A stretch of DNA of 64,000 nt from an uncultured Endozoicomonas sp. (GCF_947495845.1 NZ_CANMAO010000023.1:1-64000); one strand, 5' to 3'; shown: positions 51,025-58,961, counted from the first letter of the stretch. Notes: generated by a model not told the origin, from the sequence alone. A program made the numbers and translations.

Positions 51025-51320
51025 GCCTCACCCCCAACGGCCAGCAGTCGATGCCCATCTTCCAGCAATGCTTCCAGATCGGGGCGGTATTCTGCTGAGT
51101 CGTCCACCACATCCTGTAATGCCTGAGCCTGTCTGAGGGCATGATCTTCCAGAGAAGTGATGCGCTCATTCAGGTGCGCGATGATTCGGGAAGCGGCCAG
51201 CCCTTCAGGGTCCGGCTGCTGAACCGGCTTTCCGGTCAGTGATACTACGTTCATATACTCCGCAGGGGGCAACTCATTAAACGCCCTGACCTTGTCAGGT
51301 TCTGTCATCCATTTGTCTGT
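51021..51320 (-). CDS. Phage early hypothetical protein
   Basis: A 99-residue protein with a coiled-coil-like middle ('IIAHLNERITSLEDHALRQAQ') and acidic C-terminus. Start at the ATG at 51320 with GGAG seven bases upstream; longer frames run into the 47-bp repeat. No family recognised. Confidence 0.65.
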   Translation of the reverse strand, partial: TDKWMTEPDKVRAFNELPPAEYMNVVSLTGKPVQQPDPEGLAASRIIAHLNERITSLEDHALRQAQALQDVVDDSAEYRPDLEALLEDGHRLLAVGGEA

Positions 51321-51338
51321 CATCGTTTTCTCCATATT

Positions 51339-51385
51339 CCCATGGATGGGGTGTATCCCGCCGAGCGCAGGGAGCGCGAACGGGA
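51339..51385. repeat. 47-bp intergenic repeat, copy 1
   Basis: Starts CCCATGGATGGGGTGTATCC and continues CGC.GAGCGC.GGGAGCGCGAACGGGA. It is almost identical to 52307-52353 (two to three differences). On the transcript, CCCCATCCATGGGG can form a small hairpin just before the downstream ribosome-binding site. Confidence 0.85.
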
Positions 51386-51443
51386 GGCTGCTCATCAGTA
51401 CCCGATCACCACACCGGGCAGACGCCCCAAAGGGCGTTTCGCT

Positions 51444-51644
51444 TTAGTGGGTTGTTACGATGTCCGGCTTGCCGGATGCGCTCAGCTGTTCGTGAACCTC
51501 GCCACGGTGGATGGCTTCGGCGATGCGTATGGCGCATAAATGTGCCGGGTTGTTCTGGTCGCACTGCTCACCATTAAAGGAGACTTCGATAGCCACCTGG
51601 CTGCCTTTGCCGGTTTCGATGATTTCGATGGTTGCCTTTTTCAT
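51444..51644 (-). CDS. Small phage early protein
   Basis: A 66-residue protein starting 'MKKATIEIIETGKGSQVAIE' at the ATG at 51644, with GGAG eight bases before it. Beta-rich N-terminus, then 'HLCAIRIAEAIHRGE'. Seen in Mu-like early regions as a hypothetical; no function known. Confidence 0.7.
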   Translation of the reverse strand: MKKATIEIIETGKGSQVAIEVSFNGEQCDQNNPAHLCAIRIAEAIHRGEVHEQLSASGKPDIVTTH

Positions 51645-51654
51645 GATGGACTCC

Positions 51655-52278
51655 TTACACCGCTGCCAGATCAAGCGAGATGTGCTGCCACCGGTCGGTG
51701 TCGCCTACCCGCTCGTAGATATTGATGTAGGCCGTGGAGCCCGCCACGGTGATGGAATCCACCAGAGCTTTCATGGCCAGCTGCCACTCTTCATCGTCGA
51801 TCTCCAGATTCTTCAGGCCCAGCACTTCGGCAGTGCGCAGCTGACGCTTGTGGTTGGTGCGGAAGGCACGTTCCACCAGAGCCTTGACCTCTGGGCGACC
51901 ACCTTCTGTCCAGCGGTTGAGGCAGTTGTCGATCAGTTCTTTGGCCGCCTCGATCTGCTCGCTGAAGGTGATGTGCTCATGTTGCTTGAGCTGCACCTTG
52001 TAGCGACCATCGAACGACAGCAGCTGTACGTTGCCCTTTTTGCCGCCCAGTTTGACGCCGTACTGCTCGGCAGAGAGTTCGACAAATGCCTGAATGTCGC
52101 CGATGGTTTTGTGCTTGAACTGGGCCAGCAAATCACGCTGGGGCAGAGCCTGACTGAGAATCTCGGCTACCAGCTCGTCCCGCGCCTTGTCGATGGGCTT
52201 GATCAGGTCTTCCGGCACCAGTCTTCCCTGGTGGTCTTGTCGGTAGCCTGCTGGCACTTGTTGTGGTTGGTCGCTCAT
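51655..52278 (-). CDS. DUF3164-family phage protein
   Basis: A 207-residue protein: 'VPAGYRQDHQGRLVPEDLI', 'AFVELSAEQYGVKLGGKKGN', 'ITFSEQIEAAKELIDNCL', 'LRTAEVLGLKNLEIDDEEW' are the family marks. Conserved in early regions of Mu-like phages; role unknown. Start at the ATG at 52278, preceded by GAGGGAAC. Confidence 0.9.
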   Translation of the reverse strand: MSDQPQQVPAGYRQDHQGRLVPEDLIKPIDKARDELVAEILSQALPQRDLLAQFKHKTIGDIQAFVELSAEQYGVKLGGKKGNVQLLSFDGRYKVQLKQHEHITFSEQIEAAKELIDNCLNRWTEGGRPEVKALVERAFRTNHKRQLRTAEVLGLKNLEIDDEEWQLAMKALVDSITVAGSTAYINIYERVGDTDRWQHISLDLAAV

Positions 52279-52306
52279 GGCGTTCCCTCGGTTGGTTGTG
52301 GTTATC

Positions 52307-52353
52307 CCCATGGATGGGGTGTATCCCGCAGAGCGCTGGGAGCGCGAACGGGA
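52307..52353. repeat. 47-bp intergenic repeat, copy 2
   Basis: Second copy of the repeat at 51339, here 28 bp upstream of the DUF3164 gene start. The same position relative to a downstream minus-strand gene suggests a shared regulatory role or a duplicated spacer. Confidence 0.85.
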
Positions 52354-52440
52354 CAGGTTGATGGTTAGTCGCATACGACGCCATTCTGTGTGCGACAGGT
52401 TCAAACGGTGCTGGTGCATGGTTCTCTCCTGCCGTGGTTT

Positions 52441-52743
52441 TTACTTCTTGATCCAACTCACCTGGCACTGTTCAAAGTCCACCAGGTATGTTTCGTAGCT
52501 GAGGCCGTTGTTGCCCTTGCTGAAGGATCTGGGCACACCCAGACCGTCCACCCGAGGGTTCCAGCCGACACGGATCTTGGGTTTGCCTCCGCCACCCAGT
52601 TCCACATGCTCCACGCTGATGTTCAGGGACTGCAGACGACTGACGGCGATGGTCGCCTTTTTCATGGAGTCGCTGATGTAGTCCTGCTGGGCATTACCCC
52701 GGTAGGTGATGGTTTGTGTTGGTACTCGCGGTGCTGCTGTCAT
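52441..52743 (-). CDS. Phage early hypothetical protein
   Basis: A 100-residue protein starting at the ATG at 52743 after AAGGGA. Includes 'RVPTQTITYRGNAQQDYI' and a C-terminal 'LSYETYLVDFEQCQVSW'. No family recognised. Confidence 0.65.
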   Translation of the reverse strand: MTAAPRVPTQTITYRGNAQQDYISDSMKKATIAVSRLQSLNISVEHVELGGGGKPKIRVGWNPRVDGLGVPRSFSKGNNGLSYETYLVDFEQCQVSWIKK

Positions 52744-52778
52744 TGTTATTTCCCTTATTGATGTTCTGCAGGTACTGG

Positions 52779-52991
52779 TTATTGCACGTCTACTTCGATG
52801 ATTTCCCTGGGGTAGTACCAACTTTCGGAAATCCTTAAACCTGTGGTGCCACGGGTTAAAACAAGCATTCTGATAAAGGGCAGGCCAAGCCATTTGCGCA
52901 GGCGACTTCTGCGCTCCTCTATCGCTGTTAGTGGCTGGCCCGAGGTAATGGATGGGACAGTGCCGAACAGTTTTTTTGATGTCGTCTTCAT
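52779..52991 (-). CDS. Small basic phage protein
   Basis: A 70-residue basic protein with 'RRSRLRKWLGLPFIRMLVL'. GAGAG precedes the ATG at about eight bases. No family recognised. Confidence 0.55.
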   Translation of the reverse strand: MKTTSKKLFGTVPSITSGQPLTAIEERRSRLRKWLGLPFIRMLVLTRGTTGLRISESWYYPREIIEVDVQ

Positions 52992-53016
52992 CGCTGTTGC
53001 TCTCTTTGATGGTGGT

Positions 53017-53244
53017 TTAATGGGCTCTTAATGCCTGTTTAAATTCCTGTTCCATCAGCGCCTTGATGCGGCCAGCATCATCAGCCTTGCGGCGGTAACG
53101 GTTGGCCTGCTTTTTCAAGTTACGCTGTAGAAGGGCGCTGTCGGTGTTGACGGCCTGCTGGTCCAGTCGCAGGGATTCGTCGATGAATAGCTGTCGTGCA
53201 TCAAACAGCAGGCTGATCAGGTTGTAGCGTTCCAGTTCGTCCAT
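53017..53244 (-). CDS. Small helical phage protein
   Basis: A 75-residue, highly charged helical protein ('LLFDARQLFIDESLRLDQQA', 'KKQANRYRRKADDAGRIKAL'). No family recognised; lies in the same direction and spacing as its neighbours. Confidence 0.6.
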   Translation of the reverse strand: MDELERYNLISLLFDARQLFIDESLRLDQQAVNTDSALLQRNLKKQANRYRRKADDAGRIKALMEQEFKQALRAH

Positions 53245-53256
53245 GTTGCGGCTCTC

Positions 53257-53535
53257 CTAGCTGCACTTTTTAAAGCGGTACTGGCTGGGCACCCGCTTAA
53301 AGTTGATGGCAAAACCCCGCTGCTCTGCCTTCCACGGCTTGAGGTATTCCTCGAACACATCACAGGCCAGTGCTTCATCCCGGCAACGGTTGCGCTGTGG
53401 GCAGGCATCGCAGGGGCAGTTACCCGCCTTGTTGGCCTGCGGGTAATGTCCACCGGCGGGGTCGTAGCCTTTTTGCTCCTGGCTGTTGGGGTTGGGTTCC
53501 ACCCACAGATCGGTGGCGACGATGACGGTTTCCAT
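53257..53535 (-). CDS. Cysteine-cluster phage protein
   Basis: A 92-residue protein with the cluster 'NCPCDACPQRNRCRDEALAC' at about 39-58: C-x-C-x2-C-x5-C plus a further Cys, suitable for zinc or an iron-sulfur cluster and superficially like WhiB-type clusters. It stands beside another Cys-rich gene. Function unknown. Confidence 0.65.
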   Translation of the reverse strand: METVIVATDLWVEPNPNSQEQKGYDPAGGHYPQANKAGNCPCDACPQRNRCRDEALACDVFEEYLKPWKAEQRGFAINFKRVPSQYRFKKCS

Positions 53536-53536
53536 C

Positions 53537-53902
53537 TCACACCTCTTTCACTGGTATGCGGCTATGTTCACACCCACCCCGACAGGCGTGGTACAGCTGC
53601 ACCCGTGTAGGATTGGTGGCGCAAAATTCCCGCGCCTGGAACTGCAGGCATTTATCCCTTGGCAGTTCGCCCACTACCGGGCAGTTCACGCAGTAGCCCA
53701 TAAACGCGCCTTCAAACTTGTCCTTAAAAGGCCCGATGCGCCGTGCCAGGTATTTACCGCTGAGTACCTGGGAGACCATGGCGGTAGACACATCCAGTCG
53801 TTTGGCGATCTGGCTCTGGCTCAGCTTTTCCGCCACCTTGACCAGCTCCTGATACCACTGGTCATTGACGTACTCTTCTTTGCTGTGTGCTTGGTCTGAC
53901 AT
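53537..53902 (-). CDS. Helix-turn-helix regulator with C-terminal cysteine cluster
   Basis: A 121-residue protein. A Cro/CI-type HTH 'SQSQIAKRLDVSTAMVSQVL' lies at about 28-47; cysteines follow in 'YCVNCPVVGELPRDKC' and 'ACRGGCEHS'. Possibly a DNA-binding regulator with a metal cluster in the early operon. Confidence 0.75.
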   Translation of the reverse strand: MSDQAHSKEEYVNDQWYQELVKVAEKLSQSQIAKRLDVSTAMVSQVLSGKYLARRIGPFKDKFEGAFMGYCVNCPVVGELPRDKCLQFQAREFCATNPTRVQLYHACRGGCEHSRIPVKEV

Positions 53903-53908
53903 GGTCGT

Positions 53909-54571
53909 TTACCCCTGAATAGTGATGATTTCTTTAGTCTTGTAGTCGTAGAGCCTGCCCAGCTCGTGGCTGATGGCCGGTGCCTTTTCGCCGTTGTCCC
54001 GATGAACCGGCAACAGGTAGCTGGTTTCCCCAAGGCTGGGCTCGCACTGGCGCAGGTAGTTGAAGCGGTGCAGATCCTCTACCCGTTGCTGCACGACGAC
54101 GGTCTCCTGCTCAGTCACCATCGCCAGCTCACTGACGGTAAAGTTGCGCAGCATGCGCATGGCCTTCCACAGGTCGAACTCCGCAGAACCCACCGGAGCC
54201 GGTTCACCGGGCCAGCGGCTCAGGGTGGCGGGCACCGTGTGCACCGTGTCGGTGTTCGGGTCGTAGCATTCGCTGGTGTTGTTGCGCAGCTGGGGCGCGT
54301 GGCGTCCGGTATTGCGGATCAGCCAGTAGAGCCGGGTGGGTCTTGGTTCCCGCCACAGGTACCCGGCACGCTCCAGGGCGTTCAGGTAGATCAGCGCCGT
54401 GGTGTCGCTGAGTTGCGCCTCAGCGGCCAGCTCCATGGCTGTGGCCGGAAACAGCTGGCGAACGGCAACCCACAGGCGCTGCATACCGTTACGCTGGTGA
54501 CCATGACTCTCCAGGCCGGTCTGACCGGTGTAGCCGCTGGTGCGTTCTTTTTTGAAGTAAGTTGATCCCAT
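53909..54571 (-). CDS. Winged-helix phage early protein
   Basis: A 220-residue protein with two HTH-like regions: 'ATAMELAAEAQLSDTTALIYLNALERAGYL' (outline) near 50-80 and 'FTVSELAMVTEQETVVVQQRV' near 145. Start at the ATG at 54571 following GGGGGAG. It directly follows the MuB-like gene, so it may work in early control or target choice. Confidence 0.7.
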   Translation of the reverse strand: MGSTYFKKERTSGYTGQTGLESHGHQRNGMQRLWVAVRQLFPATAMELAAEAQLSDTTALIYLNALERAGYLWREPRPTRLYWLIRNTGRHAPQLRNNTSECYDPNTDTVHTVPATLSRWPGEPAPVGSAEFDLWKAMRMLRNFTVSELAMVTEQETVVVQQRVEDLHRFNYLRQCEPSLGETSYLLPVHRDNGEKAPAISHELGRLYDYKTKEIITIQG

Positions 54572-54607
54572 GTTCTCCCCCGAAAACATCTCGCAAACGT
54601 GGCCTGC

Positions 54608-55324
54608 TTACGCAGACACCCCTAAGAAATACGTGCCTTTCGCTTCCCGGAAGGCCGCCAGATCCATCGCCTTTACCCCGAGGGATGCTGCCACCTGTTC
54701 AATGCGATACAGGCCGGTAGTGATGCGTCGTGTATTGCCTTTGGCGTATTTATTCAGGTCTGCCAACAGACAATCACTGACGCTCACCTCGCACAGATGC
54801 TCAGTAATCAGACGGGCGTCGTGTTCATCCAGGGGCAGAAACTCCACGTCGATCAGGAAACGGTTGTCGAACTTCTCAGACTTCTTGATCTCCCGTTTGA
54901 TGTCCTTCATGCCCACCAGAATGATGGGCATAGTGCTCATGTCCTGCAGATCCATGATGGAGTCGCGCATATCCGGAAAGCGCACCAGGTAATCCGCCTC
55001 ATCGATAAACAGCGGGCGCTCCTCCATGGAGAGCTTGCGGGTGATGTCGTCCAGCATGATGTCCATGAAACGACGGGGTGGAATCTCCAGCTCACGGCAG
55101 ATGGCCCGCAGCAGCGCCGAAGGTGTCCGCCATGCCGCCATGGCCCTGACGTAATAAGCGTTGTGCCGGATGGCAAACCACGCCGTACTGGTGGTTTTGC
55201 CCAGCCCGGTGTCGCCGTGGATCAACCCCAGACGATGCGTCAGCCGTTGAGGTGCGCTCAACAGCGCCTGCCCCTGGGCAGCCAACAGGGCGACGTTTTT
55301 GACAGGAACGGTAATGTTTCTCAT
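54608..55324 (-). CDS. MuB-like AAA+ target-capture ATPase
   Basis: A 238-residue ATPase helping MuA choose and activate target DNA. Walker A 'HGDTGLGKTTS' near residue 37, Walker B 'RPLFIDEADYLV', sensor-like 'PIILVGMKDIKREI', and arginine-rich C-terminal part. Start at the ATG at 55324; a GTG three codons earlier is possible. Follows the transposase gene as in Mu. Confidence 0.93.
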   Translation of the reverse strand: MRNITVPVKNVALLAAQGQALLSAPQRLTHRLGLIHGDTGLGKTTSTAWFAIRHNAYYVRAMAAWRTPSALLRAICRELEIPPRRFMDIMLDDITRKLSMEERPLFIDEADYLVRFPDMRDSIMDLQDMSTMPIILVGMKDIKREIKKSEKFDNRFLIDVEFLPLDEHDARLITEHLCEVSVSDCLLADLNKYAKGNTRRITTGLYRIEQVAASLGVKAMDLAAFREAKGTYFLGVSA

Positions 55325-55407
55325 ACTTAGCACTCACTTTATTGTTGTGGGCATGCTTGCCCGGTACTCCTGAGGGCTGTTCCAGCAGCTCTCAGACTCT
55401 TCTTCTC

Positions 55408-57681
55408 TTACTCATCCTTCAGCCCGAACGCCGTCTTCCCGAAGTCGTCCAGCACCATCTTGTGTCCCTGGAATTCCGCCGTGCCTTCGTGGCGCTGCTT
55501 CCAGTTCTGTTCAAACTCGCTCAGGGCTTCCCCGGCCTGCTGGCGCTCTTCCAGCCGTATCCAGCGGCGCATACGGTCATAGCCGGTTTCTGCCTGCTGG
55601 TTTCCCTCCTGTTTGTTCTGGGTGGACTGGTTGGCGTCTTTCATGTAATCGCTCCAGGCCACCAGTGTCTCGGCACTTGGGTTGGCTTCCCGCTCTGCCT
55701 TTGCCTGCTCCTCGGCTTTGGCCTGATCTGCCGCTGCCAGTGCATCCGCAGCTCCGGCCAGATAGTCGGTCTGGTGCTCATGGTGACGGCGTGGCATCTG
55801 GGTGACGTTGACATTGCGCTCGGCAATCTCCCGCTCCCGCTTGGCGAAAATCTTCTCGATCAGGTCTGCCTGGTTGATCTTGCGGCCCTTGGCTTTCAGC
55901 TCGGCTTTTTGCTGGCCGATCTTCTTCTGCTCTTCCTTCATGGCGCGGGCCAGCTCTTCGCGGCTGATGCCGGTAATGGCCGGATTCTGTGCCATGCAGA
56001 CAAACTCACCAGAAGTCTCAAACAGGTAGATACGCCCGATGTCGCTGTTGTCGTAGCGCACCATGAACTGCTCACCCACACGGGCTCCCAGCTCCGCTGC
56101 CACGTACCAGCCACCTTCCAGCCGGATGCCCTTCTTCTGAGCGGTGCGGATGCCTTTCTGGCCGGGGATCGGCTCCAGTAGCAGATCCAGCGCCCGCACA
56201 TCGTCGATGCGACGCAGGGGCTCGACCCAGTTGGCCACCCTTTCAGCCGGTGACTGACCATTGAGGCCGCCGTGGGCATCGTGCATATAAAAGGCATCAA
56301 TCCAGCGGTTGCAGAAGGTCTGCAGGTCTTCGCTGCTCATGGTCACGTCAATCACGTTCTTGCTGCTGCCCGCCTTGCGCTTGAGCCGGTCGGCAAAGCT
56401 GAACTGCGCCTTGATGGCTTCCCGCTCCGCCACGTTGTGGCCGATAAAGCCCGGCAGCATTTCCACCATGCCGTGGGCAAAGGTGCGGAAGAACCGTTCC
56501 ACAAAGGGCTTTTGTTCGCCGGAGAACGGGTCGGTGAATTTCAGGTCGATGCCCAGCACATCGGCGACCATGGCCATGTAATGGGAGGCGTAATCCTTAC
56601 CGTTATCCACCCGGATCACCTGTTCCCCCTGGCCGTCCATCGCCCACTGCAAAATGGCTTCGCGCATGGTCAGGGCCACGCCCCAACTGTCGGAACTCTT
56701 GCGCACCTTCAGCACCGCCCGGCGGGAATACACGTCCAGACAGGCGATCAGTGAGAAGCGGCCATCGGTACACATGACGTCAGCCGGTGAGCTGTCCATC
56801 TCCCAGAGCTGGTTGAGGCGCAGCACGTTCTCGGCGGCATCGCCACCGGCGGCCATGTACTTGTTCTTGAAGGCGTCGGGGTTGGCGACAGCGGTGAACA
56901 GTCGTTTGTTTTTCACCTTCCACTTGGCCAGCCACTGTTGCAGGGCGCGCTCGCTGGGAATGGTGAGGTCATCACGACCGTCGAAATTGGCTCCCAGGGC
57001 CTTGAGCATATTCGGTGCGCTGGTGTGGGGCATTTTTGCCAGCATGCCTTCGGCGAAGGCGGTCAGCTCGGGTTGAGTGTCCATTAAACTGCGTTTAACC
57101 GCCTTGTAATTGCAGGCTAAACCGGCAGGGCCTTCGGTCGCATAGGCAGCACGCCAGCGGTACAGGTTGGCGCGGCTCACCTTGGGCACATAACTCTTGA
57201 CCAGGGCGGCCAGTTCCAGCTGGTTGCTGTTGTAGGCGTCGACAAATTCACGGATGGAGGCTTCGAGGGATTCGAAGTCGGCCACGTACACTTCCAACGC
57301 AGAGAGCACTTCGATCCGTGCCCGCACCCTGCCCTGCTCTTTGGGTGAGAGTTGGTTGAAGGCAGCCATCTGGCGGACGTGCTGGTCTTTGTTGTCCCCG
57401 GCTTCTTTCATGCCTTCGAGGTTGCCCTTGAGCTGGGCTTCGTTCAGGTCACCGGATTGCCGGGAGGCGGCCTGCTGTTGTTTGGTCTGGCGGATGCGCA
57501 GCGCCCGCTGGGTTTCTTTGGGCAGGCTGGAGATGTGGTATTCGCGGCCTCCGCCTTTGCCTTGTCTTGGGCGGCACTGGCAGTTTTCTCTGTTTACAAA
57601 CCTCATAGCAGTTCTGCGAACACCATTAAATGGCGGGCATTCTGCAATTGTTTTTATTTCAAACCATTCTGAGAACGACAT
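55408..57681 (-). CDS. MuA-type DDE transposase
   Basis: A 757-residue transposase for integration and replicative transposition. N-terminal Mu HTH region ('WFEIKTIAECPPFNGVRRTA'), an I-beta/I-gamma-type HTH middle, then the catalytic RNase H fold with Asp296 ('WEMDSSPADV'), Asp359 ('IRVDNGKDYAS') and Glu395 ('KPFVERFFRTF'). The C-terminal helical region matches the MuB/ClpX contact part. Longer than Mu A (663). Confidence 0.96.
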   Translation of the reverse strand: MSFSEWFEIKTIAECPPFNGVRRTAMRFVNRENCQCRPRQGKGGGREYHISSLPKETQRALRIRQTKQQQAASRQSGDLNEAQLKGNLEGMKEAGDNKDQHVRQMAAFNQLSPKEQGRVRARIEVLSALEVYVADFESLEASIREFVDAYNSNQLELAALVKSYVPKVSRANLYRWRAAYATEGPAGLACNYKAVKRSLMDTQPELTAFAEGMLAKMPHTSAPNMLKALGANFDGRDDLTIPSERALQQWLAKWKVKNKRLFTAVANPDAFKNKYMAAGGDAAENVLRLNQLWEMDSSPADVMCTDGRFSLIACLDVYSRRAVLKVRKSSDSWGVALTMREAILQWAMDGQGEQVIRVDNGKDYASHYMAMVADVLGIDLKFTDPFSGEQKPFVERFFRTFAHGMVEMLPGFIGHNVAEREAIKAQFSFADRLKRKAGSSKNVIDVTMSSEDLQTFCNRWIDAFYMHDAHGGLNGQSPAERVANWVEPLRRIDDVRALDLLLEPIPGQKGIRTAQKKGIRLEGGWYVAAELGARVGEQFMVRYDNSDIGRIYLFETSGEFVCMAQNPAITGISREELARAMKEEQKKIGQQKAELKAKGRKINQADLIEKIFAKREREIAERNVNVTQMPRRHHEHQTDYLAGAADALAAADQAKAEEQAKAEREANPSAETLVAWSDYMKDANQSTQNKQEGNQQAETGYDRMRRWIRLEERQQAGEALSEFEQNWKQRHEGTAEFQGHKMVLDDFGKTAFGLKDE

Positions 57682-57690
57682 TTCGCATCC

Positions 57691-57906
57691 TCACCTTTCT
57701 TGGTAAACGGAACGCCCAATATGACGCTCTATAGCTTTGAGGACTTGGCGTGTTTTTCCTTTTGGATTTCCACATACGCCCTCCCACTTTTTGACCGCAT
57801 AAGTAACGGTTCTTGGGGCTACACCGACCTCCTCAGCTATATCGCTGTATGTAATCCCAATCTCGTAAAGCGATGCCTTAACACTCCAAAAAATGCTTTC
57901 GCTCAT
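57691..57906 (-). CDS. Ner-like DNA-binding regulator
   Basis: A 71-residue protein with 'GITYSDIAEEVGVAPRTVTYAVKKWEG' (outline), the Ner/Nlp helix-turn-helix. In Mu, Ner turns down early transcription and repressor transcription. First gene of the early operon, divergent from the repressor. Confidence 0.9.
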   Translation of the reverse strand: MSESIFWSVKASLYEIGITYSDIAEEVGVAPRTVTYAVKKWEGVCGNPKGKTRQVLKAIERHIGRSVYQER

Positions 57907-57929
57907 GCTGATTCTTTCCGCCTCCTGTG

Positions 57930-57963
57930 GTAGCTTTTTCTCATCTTGTGTAGCGTTTTCTCA
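57930..57963. promoter_or_regulatory. Operator direct repeats between ner and the repressor gene
   Basis: GTAGCTTTTTCTCA and GTAGCGTTTTCTCA, 20 bp apart start to start (two helical turns), in the 113-bp divergent control region. Likely binding sites for Ner or the repressor at the early promoter. Confidence 0.6.
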
Positions 57964-58019
57964 CAATATACGCAACTTGCGAGACGGTCAAGCCATTATT
58001 ACGCACTTTGAGTAAGAAT

Positions 58020-58421
58020 ATGTATTCAGTGGAAGATATTATCAGTCGAATGAAAGAGGCTGCCCGGTGTGAAAGCGATATAGATCTAGCTATTTATCTA
58101 GGTTTGTCTCGTAGTAATGCAATCAGCAGCTGGAAGTCGAGAGGCTCAAAACCTTACGCATATTGCGAAAACATATCTAACCGGGAAGGGGTCACTATTG
58201 ACTGGCTATTAACTGGAAGAGAACCAAGATTTATCAACCAAGCATCAGCAGTAGTTGATCAAAAAGAGAGAAAACTTTTAGAAATGCTTGATGCTCTTTC
58301 TGATGAAAACAGGAGAGAGATTTTATCTCGCATTGAGGGCATGTACTCAGCAAGCCAGCAAACCCAACGCATCGCAGAACTTGAAAAGCAACTAGCAGAT
58401 TTGAATAAAAAAATATCCTGA
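58020..58421 (+). CDS. CI-like phage repressor
   Basis: A 133-residue protein with an N-terminal CI-type HTH: 'IISRMKEAARCESDIDLAIYLGLSRSNAIS' (outline), then 'GVTIDWLLTGREPRF', the hallmark of the bacteriophage CI HTH family. The C-terminal 50 residues are a coiled coil ('AELEKQLADLNKKI') in place of a LexA-type peptidase domain, so it is probably not cleaved by RecA. ATG at 58020 chosen; a TTG four codons upstream also fits the frame. Confidence 0.85.
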   Translation: MYSVEDIISRMKEAARCESDIDLAIYLGLSRSNAISSWKSRGSKPYAYCENISNREGVTIDWLLTGREPRFINQASAVVDQKERKLLEMLDALSDENRREILSRIEGMYSASQQTQRIAELEKQLADLNKKIS

Positions 58422-58603
58422 ACTTGGACACTCTCACAATTTTTCATTGTCAGCAGCGTTCTCCGAACTTTGTCCAAGTTCATATCTTATTGTCCATGTT
58501 TAACTTGGACACTGTCCAAGATGGAATAAACGTACACCCCTCTATAATCAGCTACCCACCAAACTTGGACACTAAATATCAAACCTATATGCGGTGTCCA
58601 ACT
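58421..58603. repeat. TTGGACA iterons at the prophage left end
   Basis: At least seven half-sites of AACTTGGACA type in 180 bp: 58421-58430, 58471-58480 (inverted), 58491-58500 (inverted, AACATGGACA), 58502-58511 with 58513-58520 forming the 17-bp palindrome CTTGGACACTGTCCAAG, 58562-58571, and 58594-58603 (inverted). No gene is present. Candidate repressor or transposase binding array. Confidence 0.75.
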
Positions 58604-58895
58604 ATCGCGAACCCTACCTATGCCGTTTCAGACTGTTTAACCGTCCGGTAAACCCAGTATTAAAGCCGTTTAACGTCGTTTTAGCGGGTGGCTGCTGTTT
58701 GCGTCGTCCTGGGGTGCTTGTGCGCCTGCTCGGTGGTTTGGTGAGGATACGGAGTGTGGAGGCTATCAGGCAGGCTGGTTGCGCTCGACGCCGCAGGCTA
58801 CGGGCGTTTGAGGTGTACCTCAGTCACTTAAACCCATGCTTATGCAGATATACCCGGTAGAGCCCTGGTAATATCAGACCTACCTTCGGGTTACA
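58604..58895. other. Prophage left-end non-coding segment
   Basis: 292 bp with no supported gene, ending in ...TTCGGGTTACA. Includes GGTGTACCTCAG (58812-58823), similar to the inverted TGAGACTACA sites at the right end. Confidence 0.5.
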
Positions 58896-58900
58896 GAAAT
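58896..58900. other. Target-site duplication, prophage left end
   Basis: GAAAT directly after the prophage terminus TTACA; matches GAAAT at 23740. Removing the phage and one copy restores GAGGGAAATTGTGCAG. Confidence 0.75.
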
Positions 58901-58918
58901 TGTGCAGAAATAAGCGCA

Positions 58919-58938
58919 GCCCTGCATTGTCACAGGGC
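58919..58938. terminator. Hairpin downstream of bioD
   Basis: GCCCTG/CAGGGC with an eight-base loop, 24 bases beyond the bioD stop; the T-run is weak. Possible end of the biotin operon. Confidence 0.4.
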
Positions 58939-58961
58939 ATAAGGAAAGGGTTTTTACTGAC

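Larger units (their letters stand above)
23745..58895 (-). mobile_element. Complete Mu-like transposable prophage, 35.15 kb
   Basis: Ends are TGTA...TACA and are flanked by a 5-bp duplication GAAAT, as produced by MuA-type transposition. Content is in Mu order from the left end at 58.9 kb to the right end at 23.7 kb: repressor, ner, A, B, early genes, gemA, Mor/C, lysis, terminase, portal, MuF, protease, capsid, sheath, tube, tape measure, gp43-gp48 and fibres. The length is close to Mu's. No gene is visibly broken and no Gam, Mom or invertible fibre cassette was recognised. The G+C content is higher than in the flanking effector genes. Confidence 0.92.

Noticed and set aside
58906-58910. Second GAAAT at the left phage end as alternative target duplication
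   Set aside because: Choosing it would put the phage terminus at TGCA..., which does not match the TGTA terminus at the right end; the copy at 58896 gives matching TGTA ends.
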